A stretch of 64,000 nucleotides of DNA from NCBI GenBank assembly GCA_023229525.1, contig JALNZC010000001.1:1-64000 (forward strand), written 5' to 3'. Below are positions 44,797 to 52,726 of the stretch, one piece after another (position 1 is the first letter of the stretch; every line of letters starts with the position of its first letter). The notes under the pieces were generated by a model. That model saw nothing but the letters and a program-made list of their open reading frames with translations, searched no databases and was not told where the DNA came from. The DNA is from Bacteroidales bacterium (GTDB lineage Bacteria; Bacteroidota; Bacteroidia; Bacteroidales; FEN-979). Made by a program: the position numbers and the translations under genes.

Positions 44797-45948
44797 TTAG
44801 TCTTTGACAGGTAAAAAACCCTTCTCACCAAGAGAATTAATGATGCCACGAAGCAGAAAATTATTATCAAATCGAATGATGTATTTCCGTGCACCATCTT
44901 TTTCAGGAACCAGCATTTTCTTATCGATCAGTTTTTTTATCTGCCGGGATATAATTGCATTATCTTGTCCAACGAAAAAATCCCTAATATCTGATGCCTG
45001 AATCACCGTCCGGTCTATGGCTCTCTTCAGTATTTTTGCCTCTACGTCTGTTATATATTTTCGCTCAAGAGATTGTGCAATTGCGGGTAACATGATTTCC
45101 GATTTGAGATACGGATAATCCATCAGTTTATCTATTTTCTCGATTTCCTCTTTCAATCCCATCAACACATATTCGCACCATTGTAAGATACCTTTGTCAA
45201 TCCCCTTGTCCGCTTTGGATAACTGCTGATAATATTCATTCCGATTACTACAGAAAACAGCAGTGGGGTTTAAAATTCTGCCTGTGCCAACATTAAATCC
45301 AAGCCTGATCAACATAGCATAAGTAAACAGACGAACCGTTCTTCCATTACCATTACCAAAAGGGTGAATCCAAACAAAACGATGATGGGCAATTGCTACT
45401 TTAAGCAGATCATACTTAGGGCTATCTTCATTATTAATGAAATCTATTAATTCACTCATGTATTCTTCCACCTTGATCCAATCGGGAGGAATGTGGGCAG
45501 ACTTTGCAATTTTTACATTGAGTTTCCGGTATTCACCCGCAGTTCTATCCCCTTCTTTGTCTGGTGACAATCCATCAACAATCATTTTGTGCATCTCGCT
45601 GATAAATGCACGGTTTATTGGATACTCTTTAACATTATCCTCTATGAACGCCATCGCCTTCTCAATGTTCTGAATCTCTTTAATGCCGGAAGAAACAGTT
45701 TGGTGCTCTTCCAGTTTGGTCTCAATGAACTCTGCGATAGTAGTGTTGTTACCTTCAATACGGGCAGAACCAATACTCTCAAGGGTATGGAAGATGTGTT
45801 TTAATTGAAAGAACACTTTTGGATGGGCAGAACCACCAAGTTGCTTTTTTCTTAAATGATCAAGTCCAATGATCAAATCGGTTAATGGAGAACTGAATGA
45901 TGGTCCGACTAACTTAAGATCATAATGCGTGAATTTAGGTTCAGACAT
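44797..45948 (-). CDS. Fic-family AMPylase with N-terminal inhibitory helix and winged helix
   Basis: The 383-residue product has the Fic core motif HPFGNGNGRTVR with the catalytic H195. An N-terminal inhibitory motif SARIEGN (E65) is present, so the activity should be self-inhibited as in class II Fic proteins. The C-terminal third (about 290-383) looks like a winged helix (QASDIRDFFVGQDNAIISRQ). Fic enzymes usually transfer AMP to Ser, Thr or Tyr of a target protein. Repeated ATTTGAC motifs upstream may be its operator. It runs in the same direction as the second AlkA gene. Confidence 0.93.
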   Translation of the reverse strand: MSEPKFTHYDLKLVGPSFSSPLTDLIIGLDHLRKKQLGGSAHPKVFFQLKHIFHTLESIGSARIEGNNTTIAEFIETKLEEHQTVSSGIKEIQNIEKAMAFIEDNVKEYPINRAFISEMHKMIVDGLSPDKEGDRTAGEYRKLNVKIAKSAHIPPDWIKVEEYMSELIDFINNEDSPKYDLLKVAIAHHRFVWIHPFGNGNGRTVRLFTYAMLIRLGFNVGTGRILNPTAVFCSNRNEYYQQLSKADKGIDKGILQWCEYVLMGLKEEIEKIDKLMDYPYLKSEIMLPAIAQSLERKYITDVEAKILKRAIDRTVIQASDIRDFFVGQDNAIISRQIKKLIDKKMLVPEKDGARKYIIRFDNNFLLRGIINSLGEKGFLPVKD

Positions 45949-45968
45949 TTGACTGTGGTTTTGTAAAC

Positions 45969-46084
45969 ATTTGACAAATATAATAACATTATTTGACTAA
46001 ATGAATTTTAAGGTGTTATTTTATAATGTTATACAAAATATTATTATGATTCATGATTTGACTACTTATCATTAAACATTTGAC
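45969..46084 (-). promoter_or_regulatory. Two pairs of ATTTGAC repeats upstream of the Fic gene
   Basis: ATTTGAC occurs at 45969-45975, 45991-45997, 46056-46062 and 46078-46084. The spacing within each pair is exactly 22 bp, close to two helical turns. Copies 1 and 4 share the longer form AAACATTTGACAAA. This is the pattern expected of a cooperative operator, possibly for the Fic protein's own winged helix. Confidence 0.5.
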
Positions 46085-46151
46085 AAACTGAATAAATATA
46101 TTTGAACTTTCAGGATTAATCCAATGCCAATTTCCGGGGGAGTAAGAAGGA

Positions 46152-46369
46152 ATGATGATGAAAATAACTGAACCAAAACGAAACAACGTCAACCAAATGA
46201 ATCAAAAGAAAATAAAAGGACCTATCATTTTGGTTTCAGAAGATATATACGTTTCCCCATCCCTGCGGTGTTGAGGAAACTGCATTAAAAATAAATTTCA
46301 GTATATTTTACAGATGATGATGATTATTTTGTATGCGTTAATGATGTATTTGAAACGCTCAGTATGTAA
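46152..46369 (+). pseudogene. Possible decayed small gene in three frames
   Basis: After an AGAAGG ribosome-binding-like site, MMMKITEPKRNNVNQMNQKK runs to a stop at 46272-46274. The next frame then reads GVEETALKINFSIFYR (stop 46315-46317), and the third reads DDDYFVCVNDVFETLSM (stop 46367-46369). The segments abut closely and each looks protein-like, so a broken gene of about 70 codons is possible. I recognise no family. Confidence 0.25.
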
Positions 46370-46390
46370 ATAATGAAAGAAACAAATGAG

Positions 46391-46753
46391 CTATTCTGCC
46401 AGAGCTACAATATCAAGGTAATATTCTGTACCAGTTTGACCAAGAACATACGAGGAGATTTTATCATAATCGACATAATTCGTTCCATCAATTATAAGAA
46501 AATTGGGATCAAAGAAGATGGCTGGATATTCAAACTGAATTGAATAGAAACCAATTGTCGTAAGATATAATGTAGAGATAACCTTACCCGCTATTAAAGC
46601 TTGTATATCGGATGAAATCTTTTCTTTTTGACTTATTCGACCATTATCCTCCTTTGTACAGCCTAATACACAAAAGAGGACTACCATCAAGAGTAATTTG
46701 ATAATTTTCTCCTCAACAACCCTTACCAGTATTTTTCTTCTGCCAAGTTTCAT
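46391..46753 (-). CDS. Small hypothetical lipoprotein
   Basis: The 120-residue product carries a lipoprotein signal with the lipobox VLGC (LLLMVVLFCVLGCTKED). The mature part is about 90 residues with no recognised family (ALIAGKVISTLYLTTIGFYS, FLIIDGTNYVDYDK). It starts 2 bp after the serpin stop, in the same direction, so the two are probably co-transcribed. The pairing of a serpin with a lipoprotein is noted, but no function is assigned. Confidence 0.6.
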   Translation of the reverse strand: MKLGRRKILVRVVEEKIIKLLLMVVLFCVLGCTKEDNGRISQKEKISSDIQALIAGKVISTLYLTTIGFYSIQFEYPAIFFDPNFLIIDGTNYVDYDKISSYVLGQTGTEYYLDIVALAE

Positions 46754-46755
46754 GT

Positions 46756-47979
46756 TTAGTCAAGTGTCTCTGTTTTTTTCGAAACTTTAGGGTTCATGAT
46801 CTTTCCCATAAACAAGATGGTGCCAGTTGTATTATCTTTAATCAGGAATACGAATGGGTGATCAGCCTTGAAATCCTTCAAGTCGGATGGAGGTCGGGCT
46901 GAGGTCAATTTCATGATGACTGCTGTCGCAGCCGCAGCTTCAGTTCCCTTCTCATCAACATTTATAAACGCCTGATGTATAACGTCACTGATGCAAAGGT
47001 TTCGGTGGCCGGTCATCCCGGAAAAATCGGCACCACTAGGGGAAAACGCCAGTGGCATCCCCATCTGTGAAAGAGTCGTTCCCAAATAGATTTTAAAGGT
47101 TGTCTGAAATTTTGGAATAGATAAACGGACATCATTGGTCTGGAATGATCCAATAATCTTTTGATAATATTTGTAATCAAACACTTTCTCAAATTCCGAG
47201 ATCCCGTTATTTGTATTTGGAAGAAAGATCACCATGGATGCTTTGTTCTCCTTATAAGGTATCTCAATTGCTTTGATGTTTGAATCTTCAAAGTAATTAT
47301 ATCTTCCAAGCTGATTCATGAACGGTACAAATATCTGGGTCTGGTCTGACAAGAAAAAATTTTGTTGCGTCGTTGATTCTTTTTTAAATGTATCCGACCA
47401 TTCACCATAAAAGTAGATTGCGTTAACAAGTACCAGTCGTGTCAATGATGTAAGATCACCTTGACTAAGTAAATCTTGTATTTTGTCATTCGTTTCCTTT
47501 TCCACCCAACCGTTGATTTCCTTTCGGGTCTGTTCACATTCTGTTTCACTTGAGAAATCAACATTTTTTAATTCCGAATTATAATTTGATTTTACAATAT
47601 TGAAATAAGAATCAAGAAACTTAAAGTTTTTCTGTGCCCACAATCCATTAGCGATATTCAATTTGATCTTACCATCTGTTCCTTCATTCAGCATGTGAAG
47701 TAACCGTTTGAAATCAGAGTAAAATTTTTCACTCTGTTGAAACTGCATTGTCTGACTCATCTGTTGCGCGGTTTCACTGCGAGCACCCGCATAAGTCATC
47801 GCAAGTGCGGTTGAAATACTAAAGGGAGAATAGAACAAATTGTTATTCTTGGTGCTTCTCACCCCATGGAAGAGTTTGAAAGCGAATATATTATTGCCGT
47901 CAGTTATCGCCTGAGGGTTATTTGCACTGATCATAAGGGGGAAAATACAGGTGATAAAAATTAAGATGCGAGATTTCAT
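46756..47979 (-). CDS. Secreted serpin (serine protease inhibitor)
   Basis: The ATG at 47979 opens a signal peptide (MKSRILIFITCIFPLMISA); the longer frame to 48024 adds 15 unlikely residues. The 407-residue product is a full-length serpin: NLFYSPFSISTALAMTYAGA, LVLVNAIYFYGEW, VIHQAFINVDEKGTEAAAAT and DHPFVFLIKDNTTGTILFMG. The hinge GTEAAAATA is canonical for an inhibitory serpin. Counting from the hinge, P1-P1' falls on Thr-Ser within KLTSARPP. Bacterial serpins act on host or competitor proteases and are sporadically distributed. Confidence 0.93.
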   Translation of the reverse strand: MKSRILIFITCIFPLMISANNPQAITDGNNIFAFKLFHGVRSTKNNNLFYSPFSISTALAMTYAGARSETAQQMSQTMQFQQSEKFYSDFKRLLHMLNEGTDGKIKLNIANGLWAQKNFKFLDSYFNIVKSNYNSELKNVDFSSETECEQTRKEINGWVEKETNDKIQDLLSQGDLTSLTRLVLVNAIYFYGEWSDTFKKESTTQQNFFLSDQTQIFVPFMNQLGRYNYFEDSNIKAIEIPYKENKASMVIFLPNTNNGISEFEKVFDYKYYQKIIGSFQTNDVRLSIPKFQTTFKIYLGTTLSQMGMPLAFSPSGADFSGMTGHRNLCISDVIHQAFINVDEKGTEAAAATAVIMKLTSARPPSDLKDFKADHPFVFLIKDNTTGTILFMGKIMNPKVSKKTETLD

Positions 47980-48193
47980 GGAAAAGAACTTATTGATATT
48001 TAATATTAACAGAGATCGTGCCAAAAAGTACTGGCACTAATCACCCAGCCTTCATCACAAAACCAATCTCCACATAAGAAAATTATCATTAAAAAAATCT
48101 CACTCAAGATCAAACTTTTTGTAAACCAATTGATATACTGATCCATAAATATCAGAATCCTTCTCGGATTCTTAAAAAACAATCAATATTTTT

Positions 48194-48964
48194 ATGACAA
48201 TAACAAGTATTTCCGGAACCTATGAATGGTCCTAAAGAACCTACAATTTCCTTACGGGATGTATGCATGACTGTAAAATATGTTATGCAAAAGAAAACAG
48301 CGTCCGTTTTAATCGATCGACAGCGGAAAGTTGGAAAAATGAAATCGTCAGACCCAAGGATTTGACAAAACGAATACCCAAACATGAAGGAATAGTGATG
48401 TTTCCATCCAGCCACGACATCACACCGACTCATCTTTCGGAAAGTATTACGATGATAGAAAATATCTTAAGATCAGGAAATTCGTTGCTCATTGTGTCAA
48501 AACCAAACATGGAATGTATATCCAAAATTTGTGAAACCTTCACGGATTATAAGGACAGGATTTTATTCAGGTTTACGATTGGCTCCATTGATTCAGACAT
48601 TTTGAAATTTTGGGAGCCCTCTGCACCGGATTTTAATGAAAGATTTGAGTGTTTAAAATTATGTCACGGTCTCGGTTTTCAAACAAGTGTGTCGTGTGAG
48701 CCACTTTTACAAAAGAATGTCGAAGAATTGGTAAACACATTGAGCCCATTTGTTTCAGAATCAATTTGGATCGGGAAACCAAATCACCTGTTACACCGGG
48801 TATGGATGAATGGGCACGGTGACACAGAAACAATCCAAAAGTGTAATGAGTTGCTGGCATGGATAAACGATCCGGATTTTATCAGGGAATTGTATTTCAA
48901 ATACAAAGACAACCCAATGATCAGGTTCAAGAAAAGTTTCAGACAGGATTTTTCGAAACTGTAA
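48194..48964 (+). pseudogene. Radical-SAM-like protein interrupted by an in-frame TAA
   Basis: From the ATG at 48194 the frame reads MTITSISGTYEWS, then TAA (48233-48235), then RTYNFLTGCMHDCKICYAKE and on to 48964 with no further stop. The CxxxCxxC cluster (CMHDCKIC) is the iron-sulfur motif of radical-SAM enzymes, and the rest (VMFPSSHDITPTH, VSCEPLLQ, IWIGKPN) is continuous. Restart at the ATG at 48263 would lose the first Cys of the motif, since its codon lies just before that ATG. So this is most likely a young nonsense pseudogene, unless the stop is read through. A strong terminator follows. Confidence 0.75.
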
Positions 48965-48975
48965 AAAAGCGGTTT

Positions 48976-49014
48976 GGGTTCCATTTTTCTTCAAAATGGG
49001 ACCCTCTTTTTTTT
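48976..49014 (+). terminator. Intrinsic terminator after the radical-SAM gene
   Basis: GGGTTCCATTTT (48976-48987) pairs with AAAATGGGACCC (48993-49004) with one G-U wobble and a 5-nt loop, then a long U-tract follows. This is the clearest intrinsic terminator of the window. Confidence 0.85.
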
Positions 49015-49076
49015 ATATATACTTCAATACAACAAATCAAAACCGATAGGTTTTTAAAAAATAATCATATACACAA

Positions 49077-49259
49077 ATGGGAAAGAATATTAACAGCAGG
49101 GGATTGGATCACCAATTACTTGTCCGATTGGATGAAAATGTCATCGGAAAATTAAAAAACCATGCAACTAAGAATGACATGAGCATGTCTGCGATAGTAC
49201 GCAGAAGCCTAAGAAAATTCTTTGAAAATGAAGAAATGAAAAACCGCGAAACCGGTTAA
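49077..49259 (+). CDS. Ribbon-helix-helix DNA-binding protein
   Basis: The 60-residue product matches the CopG/Arc fold: a beta-strand (DHQLLVRLDENV) followed by two helices (IGKLKNHATKNDMSMSAIVR, RSLRKFFENEE). Such small proteins repress their own operon or mobile-element genes. It lies 17 bp before the ParB-like gene, in the same direction, and probably belongs with it. Confidence 0.85.
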   Translation: MGKNINSRGLDHQLLVRLDENVIGKLKNHATKNDMSMSAIVRRSLRKFFENEEMKNRETG

Positions 49260-49276
49260 AAAACAATGGATGTGAA

Positions 49277-49933
49277 ATGAAAATCAGTATTGATATCTTA
49301 AAAGAAAACCCACTAAACCAAGAGATTTACGGGGATGATGACGAAAAACAATTCAATGAATTGGTGGAAAAAATAAGGAGTTCGGGCTGGATAAAAGCTA
49401 TCCTCATCAACAATGACTATTTGATAATCAGTGGGCACAGAAGAGTTAGGGCTGCAAGGATTTTAGGAATTGAAGCGGTTGATTGTGAGTTTGTGACTTC
49501 AGATCCGGATAAGCAGGTAGAAATATTTTTAAATGAAAACGCGTACCGAGTAAAAAGTAATACCCAAGTATTGAGAGAAGCGGAGATGTACTTTGAAATC
49601 GAGAAGAAGAAGGCACATCAAAGAAAAATAGCAGGTGTGACCCCTGAGGTAAATTTACCTCAGGGTCGAGCCACTGAAATTGCGACAGAAAAAATCGGAA
49701 TGTCGGAATCATCGTATAAAAAGGGTCGACAAATACTGAAACGAATTGAGCAAGAAGATGACCCAATGATTGAATGGATATTGGAATGTACAACTGCCCA
49801 AAGTATTGATGCTGGATCAAAACTGGCCATAAAACCTACTGGGTTTATTAAAGATGTTATTGAAAGAACGGGTGGTGACAAAGACAAAATCCCAGTCGCC
49901 TTCCGTGAAGTAGAACAAGCGGAATTGAAATAG
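49277..49933 (+). CDS. ParB/Srx-type nuclease-domain protein, N-terminal half of a broken ParB-MT-A70 fusion
   Basis: The 218-residue product has an N-terminal ParB-like domain (MKISIDILKENPLNQEIYGD, INNDYLIISGHRRVRAARIL, FLNENAYRVK). A helix-turn-helix-like region follows (TEIATEKIGMSESSYKKGRQ). The stop is a TAG at 49931-49933. The frame continues directly past it into an MT-A70 methyltransferase sequence, and ParB-MT-A70 fusions are known in mobile elements. So the stop probably splits a former fusion gene, and the encoded fragment may still bind DNA. Confidence 0.85.
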   Translation: MKISIDILKENPLNQEIYGDDDEKQFNELVEKIRSSGWIKAILINNDYLIISGHRRVRAARILGIEAVDCEFVTSDPDKQVEIFLNENAYRVKSNTQVLREAEMYFEIEKKKAHQRKIAGVTPEVNLPQGRATEIATEKIGMSESSYKKGRQILKRIEQEDDPMIEWILECTTAQSIDAGSKLAIKPTGFIKDVIERTGGDKDKIPVAFREVEQAELK

Positions 49934-50356
49934 AAATCACATCTTCCACCCGGAAAATACCAAGTCCTCTATTGTGATCTATCAAATAATCCACCGGAAA
50001 ACCTGATAAAATTACCTATTGGGGAAATTGGTGAAGCGGATTCAGTATTGTTTCTCTGGACTACCTCCCGCAGATTGGAATAAGCTTTAACACTGTTAAA
50101 CCGCTGGGGATTTCATTACAAAACTTGCATGATCTGGTATCAGGATGTCTTTGAGGTGTCAGATAAAGCAGAAATACTTCTGGTATCAACAAAAAGTAAC
50201 CCGCCGATGATTGAACAAACTTCGAAGGATGGTAGCAAAACTGAAAAGCCAGAATTGGTAAGACAGATAAGTGATAATAATTATTCGGGGTCCACAGTTG
50301 AATTGACATTCGGTGATTCAACCTTTAAAAAATGGGCCATGTCCAACGAAGTTTAG
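49934..50356 (+). pseudogene. MT-A70-type adenine methyltransferase remnant, in frame with the ParB gene
   Basis: In the same frame as the ParB gene, the sequence reads KSHLPPGKYQVLYCD..., then VLFLWTTSRRLE, a TAA (50081-50083), ALTLLNRWGFHYKTCMIWYQ, and ends STFKKWAMSNEV at the TAG 50354-50356. This is the MT-A70 family, which methylates adenine N6. The DPPW catalytic motif expected after YCD is missing (YCDLSNNPP), pointing to a short deletion. With one extra stop and a lost motif the enzyme is inactive. Confidence 0.75.
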
Positions 50357-50580
50357 CGGTGGCGTTTCTTCAGAGGTGGTAAAAAGTTTCCACTTCTGAC
50401 AAACCTTGGGTTACTGGCGAGAAAATATCCGGTTTTGAAAGAACTTTATATTTGGTTTTGGTGATTGATCAGAATTACAACCAAGAATGGTAATGGATAA
50501 AGTTAGTCTTCAATAGAAATATTTGCACCAAAAGCCGGAAGATTTGTCAAAAAGTTTGATCTTTACACTAAAATCCCCAT

Positions 50581-51140
50581 GTGTACCAACTCAAAATAAC
50601 CATCAACGGAATCACTCCTCCCATTTGGCGAAGACTGCTGGTGAGTGAAAATATCACACGTTACAAACTCCACCACATCATACAGGAAAGTTTTGGATGG
50701 ACAAACTCCCATCTTTATTTTTTCGGTGAAATTGATTCCAAAATTGGGGATCCTTTACTTTGGGATGATAAAGAGACAACACCTGACGGGTTGATCAAAA
50801 TCCGGAATGTTTTAGTTCCAGACAATTCCACACTTAATTATACCTATGACATGGGTGATAATTGGGTTCACACCATTGAATTGGAACAGGTGTATCAGGA
50901 AATGAAAACCAAACGAAAGTGTATTGGTGGTGAAAGAAGATGTCCGCCGGAAGATTGTGGTGGAATTCCCGGGTATTACCAAATATTGGAAACATTGAAA
51001 CATCCCGGACCACGGAATACCGGGAGATGGTAACATGGTTAGATGGGAAGATTGACCCGGAATTCATTGGCATCCGGAAGATAAACGCTCATCTTGGATT
51101 GCTGAGTGAATATATCAGGGAGTATGAAGAAGGAGAATGA
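50581..51140 (+). pseudogene. Plasmid pRiA4b ORF-3-like gene, frameshifted
   Basis: From the GTG at 50581 the frame reads MYQLKITINGITPPIWRRLL, HHIIQESFGWTNSHLYFF, YDMGDNWVHTIELEQV and ERRCPPEDCGGIPGYY. All are marks of the pRiA4b ORF-3 family. After LKHP the zero frame ends at 51033. The family's continuation (TTEYREMVTWLDGKIDPEFI...YIREYEEGE) goes on in the -1 frame to 51140. One base is missing near 51004-51009, where there is no long homopolymer, so a real deletion is more likely than a read error. Confidence 0.75.
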
Positions 51141-51165
51141 TTGTAAACGAAAACTTTAATTAAAT

Positions 51166-51714
51166 ATGGAGAAACAAGAAAAATCAGCCATTGAAAGCAG
51201 AAAAAATCAAATTCTAAATTTGATAAAGGAATTTTGTACACAAAAACTTGATAATGATTATTTTGAATTATCAGAACGTCTTTTAAATAAACTTGGAAGA
51301 AAAAGAGATGTTCCATTCATGAGCGGAAAGATTGAAATATGGGCTGCCGCGGTTATCCACACTCTTGGTACTATTAACTTTCTGTTCGATAAATCATTTG
51401 AACCTTACACGACAGTTGATGAAATCAATGTATTTTTCGGTACAAATAAATCTTCAACTGGTCAAAAATCAAAGATCATTCGAGATTTGCTAAACCTTGG
51501 ATATTTTGACAACGAGTTTTCCACAGACCACATGAAACAAAATAATCCATTTGCAAGGTTAACGATGGTCAATGGGTTTATTGTTTCAAAAGATTCTTTA
51601 CCAGATCTGCTTCCCAAAAAAGATTCATTACCGAAAACACTTCCTAAAAAGGAAAAGAAAAAAACATCGCACGAGTCAGATGATTCTGTTCTGGATCTTT
51701 TTTCGTCAGAATAA
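51166..51714 (+). CDS. DUF6398 protein
   Basis: The 182-residue product has the DUF6398 pattern at residues 10-110: LIKEFCTQKLDNDYFELSER, KLGRKRDVPFMSGKIEIWAA and INFLFDKSFEPYTTVDEINV. The tail is Lys- and Ser-rich (PKKEKKKTSHESDDSV). This family often sits next to or is fused with pRiA4b ORF-3 proteins, as here (25 bp downstream). Its function is unknown; the pair is widespread on mobile elements. Confidence 0.8.
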   Translation: MEKQEKSAIESRKNQILNLIKEFCTQKLDNDYFELSERLLNKLGRKRDVPFMSGKIEIWAAAVIHTLGTINFLFDKSFEPYTTVDEINVFFGTNKSSTGQKSKIIRDLLNLGYFDNEFSTDHMKQNNPFARLTMVNGFIVSKDSLPDLLPKKDSLPKTLPKKEKKKTSHESDDSVLDLFSSE

Positions 51715-52344
51715 ATGAACATGCTTCCAATTGTAAAGGCAAAAAAACATGAAGAATTTACGGTAACCATCATGAACAAAACACTTCAAGAAAAAACAAC
51801 CTTTATAAAAGTTGATTACTCCGATAAGAATTCGTCAGATCAAGAATTTGACTCTTGCACATTTATAAACTGCATCTTCTCAAAAAGTGACCTGTCCAAC
51901 AGCGATTTTCTGGATTGTAATTTTAAAGAATGTAGTTTCAGCATGGTCAAACTGAACAATACTGGATTGAAAAATGTCAGTTTCATCGGTTGTAAACTCT
52001 TAGGCATTGATTTTACAAAATGTAAAGATTTTCTTCTTTCATTCAACTTTGAGAAGTGCTCATTGGATTACTCAGCATTTCACAAGAAAAAAATCAAGAA
52101 CACCATATTTAAAGACTGTTCTATAAAAGAAGCTGATTTCACAGAAACCGACCTGACCGCTTCAAGTTTTCTTAATTGTGACTTGACCAGAACTATATTC
52201 ATGCATACGGTTTTAGAGAAAGTAGATTTTCGAACAGCAAATAATTATTCCTTTGATCTTGAGCTGAATAGAGTAAAGAAGGCGAAATTCTCATCCGCTG
52301 GTATTATCGGGTTATTGGATAAATATCAAATTATCATTGAGTAA
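51715..52344 (+). CDS. Pentapeptide-repeat protein
   Basis: The frame from the ATG directly after the DUF6398 stop encodes 209 residues; an internal ATG at 51772 is an alternative start with 19 fewer residues. Residues 45-190 carry degenerate pentapeptide repeats with Phe or Leu every five residues (FINCIFSKSDLSNSDFLDCN, FKECSFSMVKLNNTGLKNVS, FTETDLTASSFLNCDLTRTI). This folds as a right-handed quadrilateral beta-helix. Some such proteins protect DNA gyrase; here the target is unknown. Confidence 0.85.
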   Translation: MNMLPIVKAKKHEEFTVTIMNKTLQEKTTFIKVDYSDKNSSDQEFDSCTFINCIFSKSDLSNSDFLDCNFKECSFSMVKLNNTGLKNVSFIGCKLLGIDFTKCKDFLLSFNFEKCSLDYSAFHKKKIKNTIFKDCSIKEADFTETDLTASSFLNCDLTRTIFMHTVLEKVDFRTANNYSFDLELNRVKKAKFSSAGIIGLLDKYQIIIE

Positions 52345-52393
52345 CAAATCAAGTCTGTCACAATCAGGACATTCTAAATAGAAAGGAACGGCG

Positions 52394-52681
52394 ATGATTA
52401 GCTGGATTAAGGATAATATCGGGATTAAGAACGTTCTCATACTGGCGTTGGTAGTCTTTGTAATTGTAGGATTTATATTTGCTCCCTCATGGTACAAACT
52501 GATTATTGGAAGTCAATATGAAGGTATTGCACAAGCAAGGATTACAAATATTACTGAACGGACAACCACATTTCAACATCATAATGGAACCAATACCAAG
52601 ACAGTTGGGTATGACATATCTTATTACTACGAAGTGAAAAATGAGAAATTCACTAACACTGAATTTAATCAATTGGTATGA
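52394..52681 (+). CDS. Small membrane protein, probably truncated by the adjacent IS element
   Basis: The 95-residue product has one transmembrane segment (VLILALVVFVIVGFIFAPSW, about 14-33). A beta-rich part follows (GIAQARITNITERTTTFQHH, VGYDISYYYEVKNEKFTNTE), resembling DUF3592-type proteins. The frame ends 45 bp before the left IS repeat, where the family normally continues for 30-60 residues. No matching 3' part is visible beyond the IS. Confidence 0.55.
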   Translation: MISWIKDNIGIKNVLILALVVFVIVGFIFAPSWYKLIIGSQYEGIAQARITNITERTTTFQHHNGTNTKTVGYDISYYYEVKNEKFTNTEFNQLV

Positions 52682-52726
52682 ACCCCAGGGTATTTTAAGA
52701 TAACCCCAAACGTTCTTTGAAATATT

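Noticed and set aside
46239..46274. Short sequence with GTTTCC and GGAAAC ends, like a CRISPR repeat
   Set aside because: Only one copy exists in the window and there are no spacers or cas genes.
48194..50356. Stop-codon reassignment as the cause of the in-frame TAA and TAG codons
   Set aside because: TAA and TAG also end intact genes nearby, and frameshifts and deletions occur in the same stretch, so decay is the simpler explanation.
50357..50458. In-frame continuation after the MT-A70 end (RWRFFRGGKKFPLLTNLG...)
   Set aside because: It follows the normal family end NEV and a stop codon; it has no start and no recognised family.
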